A DNA stretch of 53,322 nt from Candidatus Trichofilum aggregatum. Its GTDB lineage: Bacteria; Chloroflexota; Anaerolineae; Promineifilales; Promineifilaceae. Of the stretch, positions 17,341 to 27,887 are shown piece by piece. The stretch lies in NCBI GenBank assembly GCA_016716885.1, contig JADJUV010000178.1:1-53322 (forward strand), in the 5' to 3' direction. A program made the translations under genes and the position numbers. The notes beneath the pieces are model-generated. The model was not told the DNA's origin and did not search any database. It saw nothing but the letters and a program-made list of their open reading frames with translations. How positions within the stretch are numbered: position 1 is the stretch's first letter; the number at the start of each line of letters is the position of its first letter.

Positions 17341-19559
17341 TGGCCCAAACAACCCCCACTTTTCCTGAAGGGGCAGACCTGGAACACCATATAACCAGCC
17401 GTCATCGCCGGGGAACATTCGGTCGGGTACTCTTTCAGGCGGCGACGATTGTGGGCATTTTGGCCCTCATTGCCCTTCTCTACAATGTTCTGAACCAGAC
17501 CTTTGGTTTGACGGCGGTACAGAATGAAGTAGACCCGGATGCGTTGGTTTTGGCGTTGGATGAAGAGAAGATGCTGGCGGCGTCTAACACCATCACCAGT
17601 GAGGATGACAATGATCTGGTGGCGGGTATTGAAGATGATCCGTATGCCATTGGTTTCTTTGGTTATGCTTATTACTTGCAAAACCAGGACAAACTGAAGG
17701 TGTTGGACGTAGAGAATGTGACCCCGTCGCCAGAAAGTGCGGAGAGTGGTGATTATTTGTTGGCGCGGCCGCTATACCTTTACACCACCGCCGACATCTT
17801 GCAAAACAACCAGGCCGTCTCCATTTTTGTCAACTATTACCTGTCCCATCTCAATGAGGTGGTGGCTGAAGTCGGTTACTTCCCCGTGAGTCAAGAAGCC
17901 CTCTACGCCGTGCAAGATGTGTGGGCTGTCAATAGTGGTCTGGGGTTACAAGCCGGACAGTGGACGACCCTTGACCCCAATGGATTTGGGGGCACGGTTC
18001 GTGTGACGGGTAGTTCTACTGTTTTCCCCATCACGGAAGCGATGGCTGCGGGCATCGGTGCGGCGGGTTTTGCCGCCAATATCAGTCTGGAAAGCACCGG
18101 CACAACGGCTGGCTTTCGGGCATTTTGCCAGCGCAATAGCCAGGTGGATATGGTCAACGCCAGCCGCCCCATCAATGCGGCTGAGTTTGAAGCCTGCCGG
18201 GATGCCGGGTTGCGGCCGCTGGCGTTGGCTGTGGCTATTGACACCCTGGCGGTGGTGGTGAGCCAGGAAAACAGCTTTTTGGACAATGTGACGCAAGAAG
18301 AATTACGCCAAATTTACACCACCGCCGAACGATGGTCTGATGTAGACTCCAGTTGGCCCGATGAACCGATTCGCCGTTATATCCCCGGTGCGGACAGCGG
18401 CACATTAGATTTTTTCACGGAAACCATCTTCCAGGCCGATCTGGCGGACTTGCCCAAAGATGATCTGGTCGAGATTCTACAGGCGAATATCTCCGTGGGC
18501 TTGGGTCGTCGTATGGAGCGGGATCAACGGTTTTATGAGGATCAGTTTGTGTTTGAAGACCCGGCCTTGTTTGCCGAGGTGTGTGCCGGTGCCGAACCGC
18601 CCGCCGCTTGTGAACTGGAAGCCCGCAGTGAAGCCAATGTTTATCAACTGGTGTTGGCAGAGGTGGTGAAGCCAGACGTGGTAAAAACCTGGTCATTGGT
18701 GGATTCTCTCTTCAAACGGCAGGAAATAACCCGGCTTGTCGCGGAAGATTATCCCAATGCGGAATTGGAATTTCGTTCCTGGTTGACGGGGCAATTTGTG
18801 GCAAGTCCGCAATCCAGTACGCCGGAGCTGGCCGGGGTACGCACCGCGATTATGGGTTCGTTGTGGATCATCCTCATCACCATTGTTTTTTCTTTTCCCA
18901 TTGGGGTGGGGGCGGCGATCTATTTGCAGGAGTATGCCACGGATAACTGGCTTAACCGGCTCATTGAGACCAACATTAGTAACCTGGCCGGTGTGCCTTC
19001 GATCATTTATGGGATGTTGGGGTTGGCGATTTTTGTGCGGGTGTTGGAGCCGATCACCAGTGGGGCGGCGTTTGGCCTGGTGGAGAGTACGGCTTCGGCC
19101 AATGGGCGCACGATTATTTCGGCTGGCCTGACGTTGGGGTTGCTGATTTTGCCCCTGCTGATTATTAACGCCCAGGAAGCGATTAAGGCGGTGCCCAATT
19201 CATTGCGGCAGGCGGGTATGGCGTTGGGGGCAACAAAATGGCAGACGATCTGGCATCATGTGTTGCCGAATGCGTTGCCCGGCATCATGACGGGTACGAT
19301 TCTGGCGATTTCTCGGGCTATTGGCGAGACGGCCCCGATTGTGGTGGTGGGGGCGTCTACCTTTATCACGGTGGACCCGGATGGCCCGTTTGCCAAGTTT
19401 ACGACGTTGCCGATTCAGATTTACCAATGGACATCGCGGCCGCAAGATGAATTCAGGAACATTGCCGCGGCCGCGATTGTTGTCCTGCTCATCCTCTTAC
19501 TCACCCTCAACGCCTCAGCGGTGCTTCTCCGCAATCGCACCACCAGGAGATTGTCATGA
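17340..19559 (+). CDS. pstA: PstA permease with an internal, order-swapped PstS-like domain
   Basis: This 739-residue protein is more than twice the usual PstA length (about 280-300). TM1 is at about 28-50. The loop between TM1 and TM2 (about 55-495) contains a PstS-like domain with its halves exchanged. Residues about 73-195 match the C-terminal half of PstS (SEDDNDLVAG, IGFFGYAYYLQNQDKLKVLD, LLARPLYLYT, VNYYLSHLNEVVAEVGYFP). Residues about 219-365 match the N-terminal half (VTGSSTVFPITEAM, STGTTAGFRAFC, NASRPI, GADSGTLDFFTETIF). Residues 366-495 are a further uncharacterised segment. The permease follows at about 500-730, with LAGVPSIIYGMLGLA and EAA loop AVPNSLRQAGMALGATKWQT. Phosphate-contact motifs are all kept. 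It overlaps pstB by ATGA. Confidence 0.9.
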   Translation: MAQTTPTFPEGADLEHHITSRHRRGTFGRVLFQAATIVGILALIALLYNVLNQTFGLTAVQNEVDPDALVLALDEEKMLAASNTITSEDDNDLVAGIEDDPYAIGFFGYAYYLQNQDKLKVLDVENVTPSPESAESGDYLLARPLYLYTTADILQNNQAVSIFVNYYLSHLNEVVAEVGYFPVSQEALYAVQDVWAVNSGLGLQAGQWTTLDPNGFGGTVRVTGSSTVFPITEAMAAGIGAAGFAANISLESTGTTAGFRAFCQRNSQVDMVNASRPINAAEFEACRDAGLRPLALAVAIDTLAVVVSQENSFLDNVTQEELRQIYTTAERWSDVDSSWPDEPIRRYIPGADSGTLDFFTETIFQADLADLPKDDLVEILQANISVGLGRRMERDQRFYEDQFVFEDPALFAEVCAGAEPPAACELEARSEANVYQLVLAEVVKPDVVKTWSLVDSLFKRQEITRLVAEDYPNAELEFRSWLTGQFVASPQSSTPELAGVRTAIMGSLWIILITIVFSFPIGVGAAIYLQEYATDNWLNRLIETNISNLAGVPSIIYGMLGLAIFVRVLEPITSGAAFGLVESTASANGRTIISAGLTLGLLILPLLIINAQEAIKAVPNSLRQAGMALGATKWQTIWHHVLPNALPGIMTGTILAISRAIGETAPIVVVGASTFITVDPDGPFAKFTTLPIQIYQWTSRPQDEFRNIAAAAIVVLLILLLTLNASAVLLRNRTTRRLS

Positions 19560-20341
19560 CCAGTCCCACCCAAAATGGCGCTTACGCCATCGAATCTAAC
19601 AATATGCACGTCTACTACGGCTCCTTCCGCGCCGTCAAAGACATTTCCCTCCAATTTCCTGCCCACCAGATTACGGCCCTTATTGGCCCCTCCGGTTGTG
19701 GCAAAAGCACCGTTCTGCGCTCCTTCAACCGCATGAACGACCTCGTCGCCTCAGCCCGTGTCGAGGGAGAAGTGCTATATCAGGGCAACAACATCTATAG
19801 CAACAACGTTGATCCCGTCGAAGTGCGCCGCCGCATCGGTATGGTGTTCCAAAAACCCAACCCCTTCCCCAAAACCATCTACGAAAATGTAGCCTGGGGC
19901 GCCCGCATCAACGGTTATAAGGGCGATATGGATGGCCTGGTAGAAGGGGCGTTGCGTCAGGCCGCCCTCTGGGATGAAGTGAAAGATAAACTACAACAAA
20001 GCGGCTTCTCCCTCTCCGGGGGGCAACAGCAACGCCTGTGCATCGCCCGCACTATCGCCGTCAAACCGGAAATCATCCTCATGGATGAACCCACCTCGGC
20101 CCTGGACCCCATTGCCACCTTACGCATTGAGGAGTTGATCCAGGAACTCAAGAAAAATTACACCATCATCATCGTCACCCACAACATGCAACAGGCGGCG
20201 CGGGCTTCAGATTACACCGCCTTCTTCAACATGGATACAGACCGGGCCGGTTATCTGGTGGAATATAATCAGACGAACGATCTGTTTACCAATCCCAAGA
20301 ACGAGTTGACGGAGCAGTATATTACCGGGCGGTTTGGCTAA
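19556..20341 (+). CDS. pstB: Phosphate ABC transporter ATP-binding protein PstB
   Basis: The 261-residue protein begins inside the pstA stop (ATGA overlap). It has Walker A GPSGCGKST (about 44-52), Q-loop MVFQKPNPFPKTIYEN (the PNPFP form is characteristic of PstB), signature LSGGQQQRLCIARTIAVKP, Walker B IILMDEPTSALDP and a switch His in IIIVTHNMQQAARASD. The length and motifs are normal. It powers phosphate import by PstC/PstA and with PhoU links transport to signalling. Confidence 0.95.
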   Translation: MTSPTQNGAYAIESNNMHVYYGSFRAVKDISLQFPAHQITALIGPSGCGKSTVLRSFNRMNDLVASARVEGEVLYQGNNIYSNNVDPVEVRRRIGMVFQKPNPFPKTIYENVAWGARINGYKGDMDGLVEGALRQAALWDEVKDKLQQSGFSLSGGQQQRLCIARTIAVKPEIILMDEPTSALDPIATLRIEELIQELKKNYTIIIVTHNMQQAARASDYTAFFNMDTDRAGYLVEYNQTNDLFTNPKNELTEQYITGRFG

Positions 20342-20342
20342 A

Positions 20343-20404
20343 TCAGTGACCAGTTATCAGTGACCAGTAAGCCGATTACACTGGTTACTGTTCACTGGTT
20401 ACTC
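20343..20404. repeat. CAGTGACCAGT/ACTGGTTACTG inverted repeat between pstB and phoU
   Basis: TCAGTGACCAGTTATCAGTG and then CACTGGTTACTGTTCACTGG can fold back. The same words appear at 3719-3750 and 48843-48860. Confidence 0.65.
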
Positions 20405-20417
20405 AAGGACTTTTGAG

Positions 20418-21101
20418 ATGCGGGCTACTTTTGAACGTGAATTACAACAAGTACAAGATCAACTCCTCGCCATGGGGAGTGAAATAGAAGAGAACCTGGT
20501 TAAAGTCGCTTCTATTATGACCACCTATGATATCAACGCGGCCAAATTGATGATTCAGGCGGATGAATGGGTCAATGAACAGCGCATCGCTATTTTGATG
20601 AACTGTCTGACCATCATTGCCACCCAACAACCCACCGGGCGGGATATGCGCCTGCTGGCGGCGATTATGGAAATCGCGGGGGAACTGGAACGAATCCATG
20701 ATTATGTGAAAGGTATTGCCCGGATCAGTCTTCTGGTGGGTGAACAGCCCATCCCTGATTTTCTGGCGACTATTTTGCCCCAGATGGCTCAATACGCTTC
20801 GCAGATGATGCACCAGGCGATGGATGCGTTTGTGCGGCGGGATGCGGTGTTGGCCAGGACGATTCCTCAAGCTGATGATTTAGTAGATGATCTGTTTAAG
20901 CAGGCTCACCGAGAGATTGCCGGTTACATTATGAGCGACCCCACCGTGGTGGAACGGGCCAATTATCTGCAATGGGCGGCCCATAATCTGGAACGCTCGG
21001 CGGACCGGGTCACGAATGTGTGTGAGTGGATTGTTTATCTGGTAACGGGTACGTATGCCGAAATGGATAATGAAACGATGTTGGAAGCGTTACCCGCCTG
21101 A
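20418..21101 (+). CDS. phoU: Phosphate signalling regulator PhoU
   Basis: The 227-residue protein has the two-repeat three-helix layout of PhoU. The first repeat has FERELQQVQDQLLAMGSEIEENL, DEWVNEQRIAILMNCLTIIATQQP, RDMRLLAAIMEIAGELERIHDYV. The second has MHQAMDAFVRRDAVLARTIPQADDLVDDLF and NYLQWAAHNLERSADRVTNVCEWI. The E/DxxxD metal-site pattern is present in both ELERIHDY and NLERSADR. PhoU damps PhoR signalling when phosphate is sufficient and limits Pst activity. It is the last gene of the regulon. Confidence 0.93.
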   Translation: MRATFERELQQVQDQLLAMGSEIEENLVKVASIMTTYDINAAKLMIQADEWVNEQRIAILMNCLTIIATQQPTGRDMRLLAAIMEIAGELERIHDYVKGIARISLLVGEQPIPDFLATILPQMAQYASQMMHQAMDAFVRRDAVLARTIPQADDLVDDLFKQAHREIAGYIMSDPTVVERANYLQWAAHNLERSADRVTNVCEWIVYLVTGTYAEMDNETMLEALPA

Positions 21102-21526
21102 TTCTAGGGGCAGGGGATAAAAAATGGTAACTGTACAGGTGTAGCCTGAGCCTGTCGAAGGCAACATCGAACTTCGACAAGAAGCTCAGCCCGCGATAGC
21201 GGGTATAGTTACAAAAAACCAAACAGGGAGGCCAAAAAATAGCCAGCCATTTGCCAGGCTGGCTCCTTTTATTGGCCTTTTTGCTCTGGCTGGCGTGACA
21301 TCATCCAGGCCGATAGTCCTGCGAGATAGAATACTAGGCTGTTGTGGGTTTCAAAATGGGGCGGGCTGAGGTAGTATAGAATTCAATTGGTCATCGTTCT
21401 CTACCACTGTGTACTACCCGGAATTGGATCACAAATCGTTTGGGTCTTTGTTTTCCCGAAACCCTACGTTTCCAGGGAGTGCCTCTTTATCGTGTTGTCA
21501 ATCCTTTTTCCCCCAAGGAGATTCCC
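21102..21526. other. Intergenic region after phoU with terminator-like hairpins
   Basis: GAGCCTGTCGAAGG and CTTCGACAAGAAGCTCAG-type words (21146-21192) form a hairpin of a widespread intergenic repeat type. AGCCAGCC (21241-21248) pairs with GGCTGGCT (about 21257-21264), and outer GGCCAA/TTGGCC arms extend the stem up to a TTTTT run near 21282. This is a probable terminator for the pst operon. From 21290 to 21526 nothing but the start of the next gene is visible. Confidence 0.55.
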
Positions 21527-22888
21527 ATGAAAACGGTATGGCGTAAAAGTGCAGATGTTAGGCGGCCGCGGCCGCGTTTCCCCTCTTTCTCCTCATCCTT
21601 ATGCAATCCGGCCTGGCCGATGCCGCCTCCCGGCAAGGAGGAAACACCCTCCCCCCCTTTGGTTATGTAGGTGCGGCCGCGAACGACTCTCTCGCCATCT
21701 TCACCGTGCCTACCCACACCCTCAGCACCACCTTTAGCCTGCTCCCCGAAGGCGATTACCCCTACGACGCCACCATGACCCGCGACGGTCACGAGGTATG
21801 GGTCACAGGGGCCATTGGGGATGGAGCCCTGGTCATCAGTACAACCAGCAACACCATTGTTGAACGATTTACCACGTTACCTTACGGCGAATATCTGGTA
21901 GATGTGGCCTTCAGCGAACATGGCGAAACCGCCTTTATCAGCCCACGTGACAACGCCACTGGGGCCGACAAAAAGATACAGCCAGCTACAGCATCACCAG
22001 CTCCATTCCCATCACCTCATACTACCTGGGGCCAGGTAAAATGACGGTCAACCATTGCACCGGCGAACTGTATGTGGTGAACTGGTACGATGATCGCTTC
22101 TTCGTCATTGATCCCACCACCCAAACCGTCCTACACGACTTGAGCATCGGCACAAGTATGTGGGATGTGGTGATGGACCCCACAGCGTCGCTACTTTACA
22201 TCACCGACCGGGGTGTGGATGGAGTGCGTGTCTTTAATCCGGCTACGCTGGTCGTCAGCACCACCATTCCGGTGGGTGATGATCCCTGGGGCATTGACAT
22301 TACCCCGGATGGCCGACTCATTTTTGTGACCAACGAAGACAGCCACAATGTCTCCGTCATTGATACGGCCACCAACAGTGTGATTCTCACCATTCCCCTG
22401 GCGGCGGATGCCGACCCGCGTGATGTAGACATTAGTGCCGATGGGGCTTATGCTTATGTGACCTCTGGGGCGATTGCCGGAAATGACGTAGTGTATGTGA
22501 TTGATGTGGCCACGCTTCAGTTACTGCCCTCGATTGACGTGTTTCCCGCGCAGTGATCCCCAATGTGATTGCCGTCGCACCCCCTTTGCCAGCCTGGACC
22601 CCATCGCCAGCTTCACCAGCAACAGCCCAGTTCCCACTGGCACGCCCATCCAGTTCACTGACACTACCTTGAACAACCCCGCAGTTGGGCCTGGGATTTT
22701 GGGGATGGCTTGGGCAACTCGACACAGCAAAATCCGGCTTACAATTACGCCAACCCCTGGCATACACGGTGACGCTTGTCACCACCAACGCCTGCGGCAC
22801 GGATACCTTTGTGGATACCGTCACCGTCGGCACAGTGACACCCCCGGACATAGAGGTGTATCTGCCGATGCTGATCAAAGAGGATTAG
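21527..22888 (+). pseudogene. Secreted YVTN-type beta-propeller plus PKD-domain protein, frameshifted
   Basis: ATG 21527 has AAGGAG upstream. It opens a basic, then hydrophobic, signal region that is interrupted by a frame change near 21590. Propeller blades follow: YVGAAANDSLAIFTVPTH, VWVTGAIGDGALVISTTSN, LYVVNWYDDRFFVID, LLYITDRGVDGVRVFNPATL, IFVTNEDSHNVSVIDTATNS, AYVTSGAIAGNDVVYVIDV. These are YVTN-type blades. A PKD-like domain ends the protein (SFTSNSPVPTGTPIQF... then TYTVTLVTTNACGTDTF). Frame changes near 21590, 21960-22030, 22550 and 22690 break it. It is probably cell-surface and may bind sugars or protein partners, but no specific role is evident. Confidence 0.65.
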
Positions 22889-23353
22889 GAACGAGGTAGA
22901 CTCTATCCTGGACAAACCAGAAACAAGAGAGGAACACAGATGACGCAGAGAAGACACAGAGATACACGGAGTTTTAAGAAAAGCCTAGATTTTCTCTGTG
23001 AATCTCTGTATCTTCACCTCTGTGTTCTCTGTGTAACTGTTTTCTTACTAACTGGTCAAGAAGTTAACTCGTCAGGTATTAAAGTAAAGGTTTCCAGGTC
23101 TACCAGATTCATTGGGGTAGAGGAGTGAGCACCCCCAGGTGCGAACGGGTTGCCCCAGAGCGGCACCTGGGGTGACTTACTCCTCTCGATATCTTTACCT
23201 CGTCCGATCCGGTAGAGCCAGGTTTCCGAAAACCTTTAGGGTCTATATTCCATCAGACGACCGTATAGTTGGCGGCGGTACACCAAGAAAGAATACCTGT
23301 ACAATGAGGCTGTGAACCTATTCTTTCGGGTTTCTCCTTTATCGAGGTCACCA
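22889..23353. other. Intergenic region with CACAGAG repeat (copy B) and a 24-bp-arm hairpin
   Basis: 22925-23035 holds the second CACAGAG/CTCTGTG element. At 23119-23142 and 23163-23186 are 24-base inverted arms (left arm starts AGAGGAGTGAGCACCCCCAG) with a few mismatches and a 20-base loop. A TCCGATCCGGTAGAG word at 23205-23219 recurs at 50149-50163. No gene seen. Confidence 0.65.
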
Positions 23354-25241
23354 ATGAAGCCAACTGCCCCATTCCGTTATCTTGCCCTGCTGTTTGTTTT
23401 TTTGTTCGTGGCCTGTGAGCAGAAGCCAGAACCGGTAACACCGCCGGTGATCGGGCAAAGCACGGCAACTGTCACGCCAACGTTTACCCTCACTCTGCCC
23501 CCCTCACCTCGCCCGGCTACTGCCACACCGACACCTACCAATCCCCCAACCCATACGCCTATTCCCTACGTGACAATGACCCCATTTCCCACGGTAACGC
23601 CAGTCGGTGTTTACCCTGTGAAGCAGGTTTTTATTCAAGCTGGTTGGTTTGGGGGTGATGGTGGCGGTCCAATGGATTTTTATTGGGGTCGTGACACGCC
23701 CAATTTGATTATCTACACAGATGGACAAGTCATCGTAAAAACGGGAAGTTGGGAAGAAAATTTCGCTTTTTTGAGCGGGCAACTTTCGTCTGATGAGTTG
23801 TGCTCGTTATTAGGAAAGCTGGAAGCGACGGGATATTTCAATCCTATTGATATGATTTATGCCTTTGACGAGACAACCCAATTCAGCGATGGAGCAGGCG
23901 AATATGTGATTCAGGTCAATGGACCAATAAACAATAGCTTGGGTATTTATGAGCCATATAGAGAGTATTTAGTGGATGAGATCGCGGCCGCGTACCAACT
24001 TATCTCGACCTACCAACCACCTACAGGTCTTGTTCCTTATGTGCCAGAGCGTCTCCTTCTCTGGGTGGAACCAACAACAGACACCGATATTACCAATTTG
24101 CCAGAGTGGCCTGCCGAGTTTCCGTTTGTCCGAACTACGGACTGATCCCACCAGTTCCAAAGTCATCATTGAGGGAGATCGGATCTGTCCCGTTGGAGTT
24201 GTTTCCATTATCAGATGGATTGGCAGGTATTTCGTGAAGGGGAAACAGCCTATGATGTCATTTTGCGGCCGCTACTGCCTCATGAAACGCCGCGCCAGTT
24301 TTCTATGTATCCGGGGCAACCTGCGATATTCAACTTGCCATTTTCATGTGCCAATGTGAATTTACCAGAGGTTATCTCAACGCCGACACCGACACCGCTT
24401 GTGGGCACATTAGCACCAGAAGCCGGGGAACTTCGCGGCCGCATTGTTTTCTCTTCCGATCGTGACGGTAATGATGAAATCTTACCCTGTTACGATTCTG
24501 AGCCAGTTTGGTCTCCGATGGACAAAAATCGCCTTCTTTTCAGATCGTTCTGGACGCAAGGAAATTTATGTGATGAATGCCGACGGCACGAATCTCACAC
24601 GGTTAACCTTTAGTGCTTCAAAAAACGGTCGCCCGCCTGGTCGCCCGATGGCTCTCGTATTGTTTACATGCTGATACGCATAACATTGATTGGCCAGATA
24701 ACGATTCTGAGATTTATTGGATCACTGTCCAGGGTAGTGATCCAATACAATTGACCAACAATGGAAATAGCGTTGATGATTTGACCCCAATTTGGTTGAA
24801 TGCAACTATGGTTCTCTACGCCTCAGGTGATTATCCCGATTTTCATCTGAACATAATCCAAGATGACGGTACAAATCACATATTACTAGGTGAGGGAATA
24901 GGCCCAACTTTATCTCCTGACAAAACACAACTTACCTATATTGGTACTAATATGGAGTTTTGGAGAAATGCTTCTTGTAGCTTTAGATACTCACGCCTTT
25001 GTCTGATCCCTTTGTTTTGACTCCAGACAACTCTGATGATCCTTTACTTGAACCTATTATCCTCACCCCTGATACTTCTGGCGATTACACCCCGGCTTGG
25101 TCGCCGGATGGACAGAGAATCGTCTTTGTCTCGGAACGGGATGGCAACGCGGAGCTTTATGTGATGAACGCCGATGGCTCCAATCTCATTCGCCTAACCT
25201 ATACCGCGGCCGCGGAACAAAGCCCCGATTGGACGCCTTAA
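23354..25241 (+). pseudogene. Lipoprotein with TolB/PD40-type beta-propeller, frameshifted
   Basis: ATG 23354 begins a lipoprotein (LFVFLFVAC), then a Thr/Pro linker to about residue 90. A first domain (about 95-260) has VFIQAGWFGGDGGGPMDFYW, DGQVIVKTGSWEEN and LCSLLGKLEATGYF. After a frame change near 24125, the protein continues into TolB-like blades: IVFSSDRDGNDEI, VWSPDGTKIAFFSDRSGRKE after correction, IYVMNADGTNLTRLTFSAS, and finally PAWSPDGQRIVFVSERDGNA with ELYVMNADGSNLIRLTYTAA. At least four frame changes occur. The stop at 25239-25241 overlaps the stop of the convergent MoeA-like gene by three bases. It is likely a surface-anchored binding protein. Confidence 0.65.
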
Positions 25242-27389
25242 ACATCACGCCTCACCCCCATCTGGCTCACATCATACCCTGGCATAGCGGCAACGGCTTT
25301 TTGGAATGTGGCGTCGTGGAGCAAATCGAGTAGCGGCCGCAACAACTCCCCTTCCCCATATTCCGCCGGTATTACCAGGTCGTACCGCTCCTGCGCCAGG
25401 GGCACAAAATCAAGCTGCAGGGCACGCGCGGCCGCAACCACCCCCAACCCCATGTCCGCCGTGCCACTAGAAACCGGCCGCGACCGCCAGATGGGTGTAC
25501 TCTTCCCGTTCATACCCGGCCACCTGCTCCGGCACGATCCCCCGTTGGCCTAGCTCATAATCCAACAACACCCGCGTCCCCGCCCCCCTCTGCCGATTTA
25601 CTAACCGGATGTCCGGGCGGGCGGCGTCTTCCCACCCCTTGATCCCTTTCGGGTTGCCCGGCGGGATAATCCAGCCCTGCTCCCGCCCCACCAGCGTAAT
25701 AAGCATCACCTTTGCCCCGGCAGGTAGCGGTGGATGTACGGAAACGTTGTATTCACCTGTCGCCGGGTCGAGCAGGTGGGAGCCAGCCAGATGGGCTTCG
25801 CCGCGCCGTAAGGCCACCAGACCACCCAAACTACCGACGTTGGCGGAACTGAGTCTGCGGCCGCGTTCGGCCAAAAATTGCGCCATTAAATCCAGCGTCA
25901 AATAGTGACTGCCAATGCACAAAATCGTCCGCTCAATCTCTGGCACGGTGCGATACAGGTGAACCGTCACCTGCGCCCCGGCCTCTTCCCCTTCGCTGAA
26001 GCGGGGAATGCGCACGATACCATCCGCCCGCACCAACGAGGGTGATGACCCGCCCCCGGCTGATGGGCGTCGCCAGCACTTTTGTCCCCCACCTTGCCCA
26101 CGGCCACCCGTACAAAATCGTCATCCCCGGTGGAGAAACGACTTTGCGGGGTGATACTGGCCTGGAGCGTGGGCGGTTTCGTAGGCCGGTTGTTCTTTGC
26201 CACTGCGCCAACAACGGCTCGACGTGAATATCTCCCAGTGAGCGCGGCACTGACCGGATAACCGGGCACGCTGATGATGGGGAGCGAGCAGGCGAGTGGG
26301 CGAGTGGGCGACTTCCTCGCCGTGTCGCCGCGTCGCCGTGTCGCCGCGTCCTTCCTATCGCCGCGTCACCGTGCCCTCAATCATGCCCAAAACAACCGGA
26401 TGCCCCGGTCTGACCGCCACACCATGCACCATAGGAGTGGGCCCAGCTCTTGCACCGACGTGGGCGGTGAAATCTTTGCTCCCGGCGGATGAACCAGCAT
26501 TGACGAGGACGAGATCGTGGGATGCGGCCGCCGTCCCTCGCCGCCCGCCATAATTTGCTCCAACTCATCCGGCACGATCGGTCAACGGCGTGGCACTCCC
26601 ATCTGCTCCAACCGCGCCGCCAGGACGAGGGAGCTGAACTTGATGACTGGACGAGGGAGAGAGGACTGGAGTGCGGAGGATTGGAGGCCGGTCAGGCTGC
26701 TGAGTGCATGAGTGCCGAGTAGGCGAGCGGGCGAGGTTCCCTGAGTTCCCAAGTTCCGCCGAGTTACCGGTCAACCGCTTCCACGCTGATTAACTCCGAG
26801 CCGGTGGGGATGATGGCGACCGCGGCCGCAGGCAAACGCTGACGTCCCGAGACCGAACCGGCCAGTGCCCCCAGGTCAACCGAGCGCTGTCGGTGGTTGG
26901 CGGGCAAATCCGAATCGGAGGCGATCATATCCTCGCCCAAAGGCCGCACATGCGTCCAGGGGGCCAGGCTAGGCCTGAATTTCAATGGGCCGAATCGCCA
27001 ACCTTCTGGGTGTGTTCAATCATCACCAGCCGTGTCCGCCCAGATGGGCAGGGGTGCGCCGGTGTTGACCGCTTGCGCCGGGCGCACCCCGGTGTGACAT
27101 CTTCCCAGGTTTCGGCCAGGGTCAACTCGAGTGGACTGGTCTCGGGCGGCTCGTGTGTCGGGGGCACGCAGGGCGTAACCGTCCATGGCGCTGGCGTGAT
27201 AATGGGGGCGGAAATTCTGGCCCATACCGGCTCGGCCGTCACCCGGCCCAGTGCTGCGTGAGCGGGGAATGGTTTCTGTACCGAGGGCTGCCAGAGAGAG
27301 GTAGAGTTGCGTTCTGGCCGCCGCGAACCGGTCACGGGCTTCTTGTCAAGAGGTAGGCCCCCGAGGTAGATGTTGAGTTTCAGTTTCAT
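25238..27389 (-). pseudogene. MoeA-like molybdopterin protein fused to a periplasmic-binding-like domain, frameshifted
   Basis: Read from 27389 (MKLKLNIYLGGLPLD), the pieces follow MoeA: HAALGRVTAEPVWA, SAMDGYALRA, VRPAQAVNTGAPLP, VVMIEHTQ, HVRPLGEDM, VAIIPTGSELI, DLVLVNAGSS-like, then VRPGHPVV-like and MPGYPVSAALTG. The C-terminal part (ILCIGSHYLTLDLMAQFLAE, SSANVGSLGGLVALRRGEAHLAGSHLLDP, RLVNRQRGAGTRVLLDYEL, YTHLAVAAG, SSGTADMGLGVVAAARAL) is a type-2 periplasmic-binding (PBP-like) domain. MoeA inserts molybdate into molybdopterin, and the C-terminal domain probably binds molybdate or tungstate. Many frame changes interrupt the MoeA part; the PBP part is almost intact. No other molybdenum cofactor genes are visible in the window. 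Confidence 0.75.
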
Positions 27390-27507
27390 AGGAACTCGTA
27401 GGATCTCTGTGGAACCTCTGTAGGAACTTAACCGGTCAGAGTTCCCCCGAGTTCCAGCAGTTCCACGAGTTCCTTCTTTGTTACCCGGCCAGATTGTCGC
27501 GAAAAAC

Positions 27508-27870
27508 GGCCATCTGGGCGTGTGCTCGTCTGAGCCATAGCAGGTAAACCAGGAAATCTTCCAGGTCGTAGTCCGCCCCATACCAGGCTAAAACCCCTTT
27601 TGCCGTTGGTTGCCAGGGTATTGGTTGGATGAGAAGCAAGGTTGAGCCTGGGTATCATGGTATTCAGCCAACACATCGGCCAGGCTAACCCCTCGCGCTC
27701 CCCACTTCCACATCAGGCCAGCCGTAAGGGGCTTATTCTAGCATCCGCTGTAAGGTGGTGTAGGCCCATTATCAATGGAGTTGTTCAGGATGTCCACCAG
27801 GAGTTTTTCGTAGGAAGCCAGATGAGCCATAATGCTCTTTGACGACCAGACGCCACAGACTGCCGCTCGT
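27508..27870 (-). pseudogene. Fragment of a small helical protein, possibly DinB/ClbS-like
   Basis: Across minus-strand frames the fragment reads GVWSSKSIMAHLASYEKLLV, then RGVSLADVLAEYH, and finally YGADYDLEDFLVYLLWLRRA followed by HAQMAVFRDNLAG and a stop. The first piece resembles the helix of DinB-like four-helix-bundle proteins (WSxKDxLAHLxxWE). Three frame changes prevent a firm call. The remaining 27390-27507 is a GAACTCGTAGG/GTTCCACGAGTTCC repeat region. Confidence 0.3.
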
Positions 27871-27887
27871 GAACATCTGCCCTTCGT

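Noticed and set aside
17340..19559. The long PstA as a chimeric assembly of two genes
   Set aside because: The reading frame is continuous for 739 codons, the permease and binding-type parts are both complete, and overlaps with pstC and pstB are normal for the operon. Read support would still be useful.
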